This document shows, piece by piece, positions 12,290 through 22,190 of a stretch of DNA of 64,000 nt (position 1 is its first letter; each line of letters starts with the position of its first letter). The position numbers and the translations under genes are program-made. Source of the DNA: Entoloma clypeatum (taxonomy: Eukaryota > Basidiomycota > Agaricomycetes > Agaricales > Entolomataceae). The stretch lies in NCBI GenBank assembly GCA_963565915.1, contig OY751495.1:3906001-3970000 (forward strand), read 5' to 3'. The notes under the pieces are model-generated. The model was not told the origin of the DNA. It saw nothing but the letters and a program-made list of their open reading frames with translations, and did no database searches.

Positions 12290-13354
12290 CTGCTGCCCAG
12301 CAGCTTGTCCATTGTTCTGACCATTGGGATTCGGCGCAGGCGCGCCAATCACACCCCTTGGTCCGTTTGCGGCTTGTCGTGCTTGACGCCTTGCCGTGAT
12401 TTGTCTTAAGATTTCTTCTTCCTCATGTTCGTCGATTTGTTCAATCACAGCCGCTCGCACCCTGCGTTGTGGCCGTCTGCATTCCCGGGCGAAATGCCCC
12501 TGTCCTCCGCAGTTGTAACAATTACCAGGCGCTCGGCGCTGGTTTCTATCGACCTCCATAGCATTGGGATCTCGGCATCCCTGACCTTGCTGTCCGTTTT
12601 GCTGCGGGGCTCGGTACCCCCCGTACTGTTGTTGTCCGAATGGTCGCTGCTGATTCTGCTGGTTTGCGGGCCGATTGCCCCAACCGGTTCTCTGCTGTCC
12701 AAAGTTGTTGCCGGTCCTCATGCCCGGTCTTGCCGCGTAAGTTTCCTCTGCTCTTCCGATTGCTAAAATTTCCTCACTCGTGTCTTGCACGGTGGTCTGT
12801 CGTCTTCCCTGCTGGAACATTTGTTGTATAATCGAATCCTTGGTGTTCCTTTCTAGCAGAGATATCCCATGCATTTCCTCAATTTGGCCTTTGATGACCA
12901 ACGTTCCAAATTGTGTAATAAAATCGTCCACCCGCATGTTTCCTTGTTTAAAGGTTTCGATTTTGGCACGTGCCCATTCTATTTCTGTTGCTGATTGGAA
13001 TCTTGATGTCACCTCTCTCATTAATTGCTGGAACGTGGGCCAATGTTCTGATTCCATGCACTGCCTCAAGCGTGTTTCCCCATAGGTGCCGGCGGTAGCG
13101 CCTTCCAGGCGAGACCATACTGCAATGCAAATTTCTTCCTGTCCTTGGAACAGGTCCCGGTTGACCCTGATCCATGCCAGCATCTTTGTCCACCATACTC
13201 CGAACGTTGCCTTGGCCCCATTGTACCTGCCGGGGTCTGCAGCGATTTCTAGTCGTCTTCCATTGGGACGCGGGGCGGCGGGATTATGAGCGGGAGGAGG
13301 GAGAGGGGGATTGGGAAGGGGATTGTCGAACTCGTCGTCGTTGTTGTCGGCCAT
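12266..13354 (-). CDS. gag: Gypsy Gag (362 aa) with one zinc knuckle
   Basis: ATG at 13354. The N-terminus is Pro/Asn-rich. A capsid-like helical region (about 45-200) includes RVDDFITQFG and the WxxxL-type spacing typical of retrotransposon capsids. A Gln/Gly-rich linker follows (about 215-260). A CCHC knuckle CYNCGGQGHFAREC lies at about 279-292, and the tail is Gln/Asn-rich. Gag forms the cytoplasmic particle and the knuckle binds RNA. The frame is intact and ends in TAA at 12268-12266, 22 bases after a GGGTTTT heptamer. Confidence 0.95.
   Translation of the reverse strand: MADNNDDEFDNPLPNPPLPPPAHNPAAPRPNGRRLEIAADPGRYNGAKATFGVWWTKMLAWIRVNRDLFQGQEEICIAVWSRLEGATAGTYGETRLRQCMESEHWPTFQQLMREVTSRFQSATEIEWARAKIETFKQGNMRVDDFITQFGTLVIKGQIEEMHGISLLERNTKDSIIQQMFQQGRRQTTVQDTSEEILAIGRAEETYAARPGMRTGNNFGQQRTGWGNRPANQQNQQRPFGQQQYGGYRAPQQNGQQGQGCRDPNAMEVDRNQRRAPGNCYNCGGQGHFARECRRPQRRVRAAVIEQIDEHEEEEILRQITARRQARQAANGPRGVIGAPAPNPNGQNNGQAAGQQGFVNVNQ
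12284..12290 (-). promoter_or_regulatory. Predicted -1 ribosomal frameshift heptamer G GGT TTT
   Basis: In the gag frame the codons are CAG GGT TTT GTG, so the heptamer fits the X XXY YYZ pattern exactly. A slip of -1 leads straight into the pol frame (reading G-F-C-E-R-Q-P-V-N), which has no stop before the protease. I see no strong downstream pseudoknot by eye. Confidence 0.75.
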
Positions 13355-13911
13355 GTTGTGTGAGCAATAGTGCTTTGTAGCGGGCGCGCGACCCTGTTCT
13401 GCTACTTAAGCGAAAAAGAAAACCTAAAAAAAGAAAAACCCAAAGAACGATCTGTTTACCCAGGCAGCCGAAATGCCCGAATGAAGGAAGATCTGGGAAA
13501 AATGAAAACCACGCGGTCAACACCCCTACGCGCGCTGGTTCTGTCGAATCCGGGAAAAGATCGGGGGTTGGAACACCTTTTGAGAACTAAACGTGCGCGA
13601 CCTTCTTTTCCAAGTCGCCACACGCGCCAGCAGCTTTCCCGAAGGTCAGTTGCGTCGGCCTTTGGTCACCTCGACACGGGACGGGCTCAACGTTTCCCTG
13701 TGTGTCTCGAACGGCAACGCTAGTTATAGTGGGTGCACCAAGCGTTTCTCTTCTTATCCCTGAAGTCCGGGAGGTCCCCCTTAACGCTAGGGTCCGCGTG
13801 TAGTGGCGAGGTGTGACTTTTAACGCAAAAGCACGAAACGGCGGGGATAGTGATGGTGATGTGGGAAGTGTGTGTGTTTGGGCGGGCGATGATGATAAGA
13901 GCTTGTTCTTC
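13355..13911 (-). other. Untranslated leader of gypsy family 2
   Basis: 557 bases between the 5' LTR and the gag ATG, without a convincing ORF. It should contain packaging signals. The primer binding site lies at its LTR end. Confidence 0.7.
13900..13909 (-). promoter_or_regulatory. Self-priming primer binding site (Tf1-like)
   Basis: Two bases inside the 5' LTR boundary the minus strand reads AGAACAAGCT. It is exactly complementary to AGCTTGTTCT in the LTR (14027-14018), which lies about 33 bases downstream of a TATATAAG box (minus strand, about 14062-14055). That is where the transcript should start. The arrangement matches the self-primed reverse transcription known for Tf1/sushi elements. 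No tRNA 3'-end match (TGG...) is present. Confidence 0.7.
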
Positions 13912-14199
13912 TGTTGAGGCGACGCTAAGTCAAACGACGTCGCGAGCCCAAACTTAAGAACGAAGTGGGAAATGTGAAGTGAACTGAATTGCCCAGAGAC
14001 CCAGCGGGAATCTCAAGAGAACAAGCTATCGAATACAAGTGAAAGTACTCTACTTATATATGTAAATTCCATGAGGCTGCGTTGTGGCAGCGTCATGCTG
14101 CGTGATAATAATGAGATGTCCTCATGTGCGATATGATGTAGATAAGATAAGATCGAGATAAGATAAGATAAAGTGAAAAGTGAAAATACGATCATAACA
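13912..14199 (-). repeat. 5' LTR (promoter) of gypsy family 2
   Basis: 288 bases with TG...CA ends. It contains the predicted TATA box TATATAAG (minus strand, near 14060) and the predicted transcript start AGCTTGTTCT at about 14027. A GATAAGATAAGAT repeat lies near 14150-14170. Confidence 0.95.
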
Positions 14200-14261
14200 G
14201 CAATAAATCAACAATAGATGACAAGGATGTCACCTGCAAATGTCGAGAAAGATCTGCTGCT

Positions 14262-14706
14262 TCAGGTAAGACGTGATGATGTGGCTCTGGGACGTCTCGA
14301 TGTGAGCATCCTAATCAATCTTCTGCTAACAATTGTCTGGACACCGATAAACTCTCTGATCTCTGTGATCCGACCTGTCTGAGGTCCTTCTTGAACGCGA
14401 AAGCTTTTGAGTTCGTTCTGTCGGGCGTTGTAACGCACGATCTGGTGTTGCCGAGCAAGATGGATGCTCTCTGCTATCTCGCCGTGGGGGCAATGCTCGT
14501 CGTTGTCTAGTTCTTCGTCAAGCACCTGCTGTAGGATGTGACGGATCTCCGATTCGATGTACTGCTGGATGAGTGTAAAATCAATACTGTCTCGAGGACT
14601 TAGCTCCTCCTGTCGGGCTTCTGGCGTGCTGAATGGGTTACTGGTGAAGTCTATCTCGTTAGGTTCGCCCAGAGCGAAGAGAGCAACTACTTCTTCTGGT
14701 AAAGCT
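14262..14706 (-). CDS. Unrecognised ORF fragment (about 145 aa)
   Basis: A minus-strand frame reads PEEVVALFALGEPNEIDF, a Pro/Glu stretch, SIDFTLIQQYIESEIRHIL, DEELDNDEHCPHGEIAESI and a basic C-terminus to the stop at 14262. No ATG precedes it in frame; an upstream ATG at about 14731 is one frame off. The composition is protein-like and the LTR of the next gypsy remnant begins 100 bases upstream, so it may be a retroelement leader ORF or a broken gene. The function is unknown. Confidence 0.4.
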
Positions 14707-14824
14707 TTTCATTTTTCCAAGAGTATTTCTCAAAGATAAACTTATTCCATTGTTCAAACAATGGATCTGGTTTTTCCTCAAGAAAAACTGTAGGATAAAC
14801 AACAAGTTTTTTGGCCAAAACAGC

Positions 14825-15394
14825 TGTATAGATGATGAGAATTGGAAGTGAGGAGAGGAATGTTGAAATATGACAAAGATCAGGAGTAGGGATGGGAATG
14901 GAATATGTAAATTGGAAGCGTGCATGTGGTGGTATAAATCATCGCTCCAACATGCACTCCAATGCAGAGTACGGTCGGAGGTCGGAGGTATTGAAAGATG
15001 GATGGAAACAAAGGAAACGTAAAGTATAGTAATATAAATAATAGATGTACCACAACGGTCGGAGGGTCCGAGGTGTCGGAGGTGTAAATGGGGAGAAGAA
15101 TGTTGAAATATGACGAAGATTGGGAGTAGGGATGGGAACAGAATATATAAACCGGAATAGTGCGTGTGGTGGTGTGGATTGTTGCTCTGATGTGCCCTCT
15201 GATCCGGAGTACGGTTGGAGGTTGTTGGAGGATGGAGGTGATGAAAGAGATATGGAAAAGAAAGGAAATATAAAGTATAGTAATTGATGTACCACAATGG
15301 TCGGAGGGTGGGTCGGAGGTGTCGGACTAATTGCAGAGTGGGTCGGAGGTGATGGAAAATGTTGGATTGAGGAAATCGGATGGTTGCCCTTACA
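14825..15394 (-). repeat. LTR of gypsy family 3 with internal tandem duplication
   Basis: Minus-strand TGTAAGGGCAACC start and ATACA end. It is about 570 bases, against about 327 for the solo copy at 49964-50290. The excess is a diverged tandem copy of a segment containing the GAATGTTGAAATATGAC and GGAGTAGGGATGGGAA motifs (near 14860-14900 and 15090-15140). Confidence 0.75.
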
Positions 15395-15462
15395 TTACCC
15401 CCCTTCTAAGGCGCGGCATCTCAACGTGCAAGGCGGAATGTACAGGACTCGAAGGCAGTTGC

Positions 15463-16132
15463 AGTGATTCAACGCGGAGCTCCCAGGTGTCGGCGGTAAA
15501 ATTCCTGGACCAGGCGCGGAGTGTGGACATCCTCCTCCATCTCCCATGAGTTTTCCTCGTAGCCATACCCCTTCCACTTGACTAGGAACTGCAGCTTGCC
15601 TCGTTGAAGCCGACTGTCCAAGATTGTTTCCCTGGTTCATGTGTTCCGTCTGTCCGTCCAACTGCAGATGGTAGGCCATCGAGGCAGCAACCTTGATACC
15701 TAATAGCCTGTACAATTTCTGCGTGAACTTGGCGATGAACTGTGGTCTGTGCTCGGAGACAATGGCCTCCGGAAGACCGTGAAGCTTCCAAACATGTTGA
15801 ACATAAGATGTCGCGGATCCAAGGGCGGAGAGAGCGGAGTGTGTTGGAATGAAGTGTCCGTGTTTCCCGACTGAGTCTACTACTACCATGATAGCATTGT
15901 ACCCATGGGCTTCTGGTAGTTCAGTGATAAAATCAACACTAGTTACCTGCCATCGCTCCGATGGAACTGGGAGCGGATGGAGTTCACCAGAGGGTGCGGA
16001 GCGTCGGACCTTGGTATGGAGGCAGGGGTCGCAAGTTTTGCAATACTGACCAATTAAATGTGCCATGTGGGGCCACCAATAAGTGCGCAATACCAACTCT
16101 AGAGTCTTCCAACATCCTGGATGTCCAGCCAC
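15463..16132 (-). pseudogene. Gypsy family 3 integrase and chromodomain, internal deletion
   Basis: The frame starts MAGHPGCWKTLELV. It contains the zinc finger Cys pair (CKTCDPC), core motifs VTSVDFITELPEA and SEHRPQF, and DGQTEHMNQG carrying the catalytic Glu. The second Asp position reads SEHRPQF instead of S-D-R-G-P-Q-F. Just after MNQG the sequence jumps to TILDSRLQRGKLQFLVKWKG, a complete chromodomain ending at about 15463, in another frame. Roughly 130 codons of integrase C-terminus are deleted. Not functional. Confidence 0.8.
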
Positions 16133-16346
16133 CGGATTGTCATGGTGTTGCGTGATGATTCATTGGCGGAGCTGTGGGTTGTTGGACATGTAAATGTGAT
16201 CTTGAAAGTACAGTAAACCCTCCAACTGTCTCCATTCCACTCCGCGGATGGAAGCAGCCCCGATTGTTGGAAGGAATTTGATGACCTCCACTATGCTATC
16301 CTCTAGAAGGCCATCACGGATGCCCTGTCAGAGGATGTCACGCTCC

Positions 16347-16790
16347 TCACCTTGAGTGGCTCTCGTTGTCCCGTGAGCCATCTCCGTGGTCTGCCTGATG
16401 TGACAGTGCGTCGGACTTCCCCATCGACTTGCCCAGGCGATGGTGCATCTTGAAATCAAAACACGCTAGGTATAGAGACCACCGCACTTGTCGCCGATTG
16501 AGCTTCTGGGCGGTCATGAAGTATTTGAGGTTTTTGTGATTGGTCCAAATTTCCACCGTCTTCTCCACTCCTTCAAGGAAGTGTTGCCATGCCTCCAGCG
16601 TGCAGATTACGGCCAGCATCTCCTTGTTGTGAATTTCGTAGTTGCATTCCACTGGGCTAAGGCTTTTGGAATAAAACACGACAGGGTGCCACTTACTGTC
16701 CTCCAACGGTTGGGACAGGACTGCTCCAGTCGCAAAGTTGGAGCTATCTGCTTCGACTCGCCACTCCTTGGAGCACCCATTGTATTCCAA
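16347..16790 (-). pseudogene. Gypsy family 3 RNase H fragment
   Basis: Minus-strand WRVEADSSNFATGAVLSQ, then FYSKSLSPVECNYEIHNKE and WTNHKNLKYFMTAQKLNRRQ, which are RNase H and connection motifs. The usual TDHKNL is TNHKNL here, so a catalytic Asp is changed to Asn. Similarity stops abruptly near 16790, where RT should begin. Confidence 0.8.
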
Positions 16791-16990
16791 GTGAAATATA
16801 CATTTGTAGAGGCATAGACATGAGACACAACCATAAAAAAGGTGAGGGTAGTTGAGTGTGACAATCGGGCAGCAGAGACGATGCAGTTTAGAGTTTAAAC
16901 TCGGGATCCATGTGCGAGCGCATGATGCATGTCCCCCTGCTGAAGCGGCATGTTTGTGACTCAATCGTGACAGGTGATGCATCTCCCCAT

Positions 16991-18169
16991 AAGTTCGAAC
17001 CCTTCAAGATTCCATCTCTAGCACTTGTTCTCCTCCACATCCCCTCAAGATCATCACTACCGTCTTGAAACAGAGATGACAGGCTTTCGAATGGTGCAGG
17101 AATTTTAGAATTTGGATATGTCTACATAAACCTAGAGCCCCATCTATAAAAGTGATGCATAACTGGGTTAACAATGTTATATCCCACTGAAACAGATAGT
17201 GCAGATGTGTCATTGCATGTGATGGGATCCTTTTGGAAAGGTGGAATTGAGAACTTGGAGAGGGAGATGGAGGTATATGAGATCTTGTTGGCATCTGAGC
17301 TTGGGGCTGCTGCTGCCAAGTACTGTGGGCCGCTGCAAATGTTCAACATGATGGATCAATCAGTCGAGAATCAAACATACCATATATAGTAATAACATGG
17401 ACCCTTAAACCCTTGATTAGTCAGATTAGTCAATCATAGTCAAGTCATAATGACTAAGTCAGAGTCGGACTCAGTCTGACTGCAGTCATGACAAGCCTGC
17501 CATGCCCAGGCTCCTAAAACCAGCACTCTCGTAGGGCAAGGAGGGGTTCCACCAAGGGGGTGTCGGGACCGGATTTTTTTTACACAGGGTCGGAATTTGC
17601 CTTGAAAATGGCTGGGAGATTGAAAAATGATTTTTTCGGATTTTTCCTGGCACTTCTTAACCTCCTTCCTAAAAAGGAAAGAAGGGGGGGGGGGTCTCAA
17701 TTTTTTTTTTGCAAAGTTGTGCGGAATGGTCCGTGCGATCCAAAAAAAAAAGTTCAGAAAAATAAAAGTTTATTCAAATATTTTCATCAAAATGGCTATA
17801 ACTTGGGAACCAGTTAACCACCACTCGGATTGAGAAACTGACTCCCAATTTGCGATTCCTCGGCCTTAGCAGGGGCAATGACAGTGTTGGGGAGACACTG
17901 CGTGGGGTTGGGGTCCACCCTATGGTCAGGCCCCAACCCCCAGCAGCGGTATTGTTTCTTCTGTATCATACAAGAATCAGCTAAAAAAGGTCCTATAAAA
18001 AAGGAGGATTCTGCAACAAGTCTTTGTGGCTTTGCAAAATGAAGGAGGTGAAGCATCCAGTGAAATTTTGATATGGAGACTATAAGTGAATGAGATATGG
18101 AAGGAAATAAAAGGGGATGTCCGTGTCATGGCGGAATGGCACATGGCACAGACACAAACAGGGTGAGTC
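16991..18169. other. No gene recognised
   Basis: Contains AGTCAGATTAGTCAATCATAG-like repeats near 17417-17480, an A/T and G homopolymer region at 17570-17770 and short frames with no motifs. A 3' repeat of the neighbouring tyrosine-recombinase element could lie here but was not identified. Confidence 0.35.
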
Positions 18170-18189
18170 TCACGGTGCATTGGTGCATG

Positions 18190-18670
18190 AGGCAGGGAGG
18201 GACCCGCTAGCAGTGCTGCTCAGCAGACAGTGTTGCACGAAAAGGAGGGCGGAATAAAGGACTGGGTGCATTCGGATGTAGCCTTGGAAGGTGTCGGATC
18301 GCCAGCACCCAATTGCCTGGATGAGGTACAGTGCTGTCCCCAACTCTGTCAAGAGTGTTGCCCCACCAGCCCAAAGAGACTGCCCCCTGACCTCATTGTT
18401 GAGGAGAGGTGCACTTGACAAGTGGATGGTTATGATTTGCACAGCTGTCGGGAAAGAACAGTTCAAGCTGGTGGCAGATTCCCGACAGATAAGAGAACAC
18501 GGAGTTGAGCTTGATGTGACAGGACATGAATACTGTGTAAAAACTGAGGGTTTCTGGAGTGGGGGTAGGTTCAAAGTCGTGGAGACAGAGGAATTCAAGG
18601 TAAGAGTTGAGGTGGGAGCCGTAAGACCCCCACATTCCTGTTGTGATCGTCTGGCCCAGCACCAGGGCAC
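18190..18670 (-). pseudogene. Tyrosine recombinase of the DIRS/Ngaro-like element
   Basis: An N-terminal SAM-like segment (TITTGMWGSYGSHLNSYLEF, later LSFYTVFMSCHI) is in one frame. The catalytic C-terminus is in another: GQSLWAGGATLLTELGT, then LIQAIGCWRSDTFQGYIRMH. The final Tyr (GYIRMHP) is present. The usual H-x-x-R box reads Q-S-L-W, so the catalytic His and Arg are lost (Arg to Trp is a C-to-T change). The frameshift near 18500 also breaks the gene. Confidence 0.7.
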
Positions 18671-18719
18671 ATTCGTAGATCGCGTCTGGGCTGCCTGGAT
18701 GGACAGGAAGGGTTGATGT

Positions 18720-19310
18720 TTATACTACAGGCCCCAGCTGCATGGGAGGGGGTTGGAAGTCATGAATGTGAAGGTTAGGGATGACATGAGTTGCTTCTGT
18801 GAAACGATGGTGAGAGATGTGGTCAGCAATGGTGTTACGCTCACCAGGGATGTGAAAAACTCTCAATTGCACACCAGTTTTGATGAGTATGTCAATGGCA
18901 TCCTTGAGCATGGGGTTGTAGCGGCGCAAGGCGTGCAAGGTTGAGAACATGCATATGACATTGTCGTTGTCGGTGAAGATAACAATGCGGGAGTCGGGCG
19001 GGAGAAGTAAAGCAGTGTGGTTGAGGGCTGAAAGAATGCCCAGCATTTCATAAACAATTATGAAATCACCTGTCAAGTTTTTGGGGATATAGGCATGGAA
19101 ACCTTCAGCTGTTTCCAGATACCAGAACATGAGGCCGTCTAGGCATGCATCTGTCAAAATTGTGATATCTGCATCTTCGGCTGGCCGCCCTGTCAACTTC
19201 AACAGATGGGCACCATTGGAAGACTCCATGTGCTGTATGGCCCAGGTAAGATCACTCCGTATTTTGTTGTTCACCCAGAATAGTTCAGCCATCCTGCCAG
19301 CTGCTGCCAC
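18720..19310 (-). pseudogene. RNase H domain of the DIRS/Ngaro-like element
   Basis: An open frame of 196 codons has the RNase H Asp-Glu-Asp pattern: ITILTDACLDGLMFWY, IVYEMLGILSALNH and IVIFTDNDNVICMF. It ends in a Pro-rich linker before the recombinase. The catalytic residues look intact here, unlike in neighbouring domains. Confidence 0.75.
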
Positions 19311-20260
19311 CTTCGAACAATACCGATGATGGTGAGTATTTCACCGTTGAGTTGCTTTTCCAGTTTGTGGGGGATTCCTAACAGGTCCCACAGTTGTAAG
19401 AGCCAGGCTTGGTCTGCGGGCATGGAAGTGCAATACGGGTTGTACATGTTGACATTTTCAATGTGGCAGACTCCATAATTGTTGTCGCAATAGGCAAATA
19501 AATCCTTGATGTCAAAGATCTCGCGCGCGATCCAGATCACAAGCGACATGAAGGAAATGAAGACGTCGCCAGATTGTCGATTTCCAAAGACAAAGCACCG
19601 GTCGATAAAATAGTGCTGTGAGACATGTACTGCTTGTTTGATTTGCCAAAAGGGGTGTGCAGGCATCAGCTGGTAAGCTTCAGCGACATCTGACTTGTAG
19701 AGCATGAGCTTTTGGACACACCCATTTTTCTCTCAACAAAACCTGTCCGAGCAAGTGCAAGTTGTTGAGGGGGTAAGGCGCACTGCCAGCACGAGGGATC
19801 ATTGAGTTGAGGGAGAAGGGTCTGGCCGAGTGGTTGGTGACCATATGCAGTGTGCTGGAGCGTGGTTTTGGGACCACGTGGACCGGCATGCAATACATGC
19901 TGGGAAGTAAGTGAGTCCCAAATGAAGGCGAAAACGGCCCTTCTCGACTTTCTTTTGGGCTTGAGTGATGAGGAAAGCTGCTCAAGTAGGATCATGAGGG
20001 GGTGGGATGGAAGCATTGTGCGTATCAGGATACCTGCCTGCTTGTCTGTCGGCCCAAGGCCAGAATCCCTCATGGAGACCCTGACAGACCGAGTTCATGA
20101 AATCAGGGTTTGGGTGCAGTGCCAAGAGGCATTGAAATTCATCCACATGAATAGGTGTTACAATCTGAAAGAGGTGTGGGTGACTGTGAACAGTGTGAGC
20201 AACAGTGGAGTTGAGGAGCTTGAGAGGGGGAATGGTGGGCAGTGGTGACGCAGTGAGCAT
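19271..20260 (-). pseudogene. Reverse transcriptase of the DIRS/Ngaro-like element
   Basis: Spread over three frames. The N-terminal part has HPNPDFMNSVCQGLHEGFWPWA (20230-20060). The middle has GTHLLPSMYCMPVHVVPKP and SARPFSLNSMIP (19920-19800). The palm has YKSDVAEAYQLMPAHP and the active-site strand LFAYCDNNYG near 19480. The usual pattern there is Y-x-D-D; the second Asp is Asn here. At least two frameshifts are present. Confidence 0.75.
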
Positions 20261-21332
20261 CCACTCAGCTGCACACGGGAATGCTACTTCCTTGGGTGAC
20301 CAGACATTGTACTGCAGGTACCTAGGTTGAAGTCCCTCCTCCAGCTCTCTCTCTCATCACACATGTTGATTTTCCATGTCCATGTTGTTTGCACGAGATG
20401 CAGATGTGCCGGTACACGCAGTCTTTCTTGGTGTTTGGACACTTGTTTGCATTGAACCTGTGGCATATGGGGGGCTGGGACTTCGTCCCCTTTTTTGCAG
20501 ACAGTTGGTTGGCAGTGTAAGCCACACTGTCTGCATGGACAGTGGCATCAAGGAGGTATTGGTACACTGTGTGGTCCATGAGGAGATGGTGCTGACCCTG
20601 GAGGTGAAGAGCCCATTAATGTAGATTCCATAGTCGGCAGTTTCTTGGGCACGGTGGGGGAACAAGAAGCCATAAATTTGTTGGGCAATGACCCACGCAG
20701 CAAACCAATCGCCGGAGGTTGATATATGCTTTGCAGGTTTGGATCCATCAGGTATGCGGACTTCAGAACCTCCCAGGCGGAGCATGCTCTCCTTAGGTAT
20801 GTGAAACTGGTGCACTGAGCGGAACAGAACATCAAGGTTGAGGGTGTTTCCTCTGATGGCATTGTCGATCTCGGAGACTGGGACTCCAGAGGGGGCAGAT
20901 GAAGTGAGCTGGAATTCCATCTGGATTTGCGGGACATTTTCTGCATATAAACAGAGGAGTCTGCAGTTTTCGGTCACAACAGGGCTCTTAGCAGCCTGCA
21001 GCATGAGTTTGGTCCCATACCACAGAAGGGTGGTTCTGTCAATCTTTCGCCATTTGCCTCCCCTGTTGAGATATTCATTGTTTCCATCGTCCCATCCTCC
21101 AGGGTTGGCATTGTCTTGTTTGCCAAGATTAGGGGAATCTGAGTCATCCTGCTCAGAAGCGTTGGAGGCGTTATCAAACTGCTGATGGACTGAGCCATGT
21201 CGTTGCACATCTGCATGCTGGGCTGCAATCTGATTGATGGCTTCTCCAAATTCTTCATAGGCTGCACAGAAGCTGGCAGGAGTGATCCCAGGGATCTTAT
21301 TGAGCTTGCAGTGGACATTGTAGTTCGCTTTT

Positions 21333-22190
21333 TGTTATGCTTAACAAACCATTCCAAGGTTTGGGCAGAGTATGCAGGAAGTGGAAAGGCAAAGAGCAAT
21401 GTGATTGATAAATCTAAGGAATGTAGCTGTCATAACCATACAATTCACATCTGACTTATCCGACGACTCCGACAATTCATCCGCTCCAACATCTGCTCCA
21501 ACAACATTCTATTTATATTTGATTATACTTCTACTACGTAACATCTCAACCATACTTACAAGTAGACATATGTTGTTCACTTTTCATTTGCTACTCTCCG
21601 TACTCCGAATGTTCTGATGGTCAACTCCGATATCTGCACATCACTTATAGTAATGCTGATCATTCTAGTCTACTATAAATAGTGTACAAACCTGTCGTAG
21701 AACCTCAGTTCAAATATCATATGTTACACCTCATTCGCATCTGTCTCTACTTGTCTTTGAGCATTCTCTCCATCACCTCCACTCATCCGCTCATCCGACA
21801 TCTGCCAATCCAAAATCGAGGACCATGTCAAAGAGTGGGGTGCAACGCACAAGTTGAAGCCAGGTCCTTTCTGCCAATGTTGCACTTACCGCATTCCGCT
21901 CCTCCGCTACTCCGCTCCGACTCATCCGACGTTTTCCGACGTTGAGAAACACACTACGTGACAGTAGCTATGGTACATGAGGTTTATATAGTACTGACTA
22001 TGAGCAGTAGCAAATGAGTCAGTAACTGTGGAAGGCAGTGCAGATGAGTAAGATGACTGCGGACTGAGTCATACTGGGAATCTAAGAGAGTGAAAGTAGG
22101 TATTAGACATAGTGTATTCATAAGAGGGTGCTGAGTCGGGATGATAAGTAAAAGAGATGACATGGTCCACATACCATAGAGTCCATAACA
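21333..22190 (-). repeat. Solo LTR of gypsy family 1, inserted in the Gag-like ORF
   Basis: Starts TGTTATGCTTAAC (21333) and ends GTCCATAACA (22190), matching the LTR at 1222-1624. Flanks are CTTTT (21328-21332) and CTTTG (22191-22195), a 5-base target duplication with one mismatch. Removing it restores the Gag-like frame. It is itself interrupted at 21428. Confidence 0.85.
21428..21963 (+). repeat. Solo LTR of a different family nested in the gypsy LTR
   Basis: 536 bases from TGTCATAACC to CTACGTGACA, with terminal TGTCA/TGACA. It is flanked by a perfect 5-base duplication GTAGC (21423-21427 and 21964-21968). Internal TCCGAC-rich sequence and a TATAAATAGTG box (about 21672) look promoter-like. 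The orientation shown is from that TATA box only. Confidence 0.85.

Larger units (their letters stand above)
8050..14199 (-). mobile_element. Near-intact Ty3/gypsy chromovirus (gypsy family 2)
   Basis: Two 288-base LTRs with TG...CA ends flank an open gag and an open pol on the minus strand. The LTRs differ at one position (GGAAATACG versus GAAAATACG), so insertion was recent. The element has a self-priming-type primer site next to the 5' LTR, a purine tract (AGAAAGGGGGTAA) against the 3' LTR and a -1 frameshift heptamer between gag and pol. The flanking five bases (CCCGC left, GCAAT right) do not match, so there is no target duplication. This points to recombination with another copy or a flanking rearrangement after insertion. 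It is the best candidate for an active element in the window. Confidence 0.95.
14825..16990 (-). mobile_element. Decayed Ty3/gypsy element (gypsy family 3)
   Basis: On the minus strand the order is RNase H, a linker, integrase, chromodomain, purine tract AGAAGGGGGGTAA (about 15395-15407) and an LTR at 15394-14825. RT, protease, gag and the 5' LTR are gone, and integrase has lost its middle. Fragments of the same family occur at 45737-46070, and a solo LTR of it at 49964-50290. Confidence 0.85.

Noticed and set aside
14659..15297. 212-codon minus-strand frame rich in His, Tyr and Pro
   Set aside because: It lies within the duplicated LTR of gypsy family 3 and simply translates its repeats.
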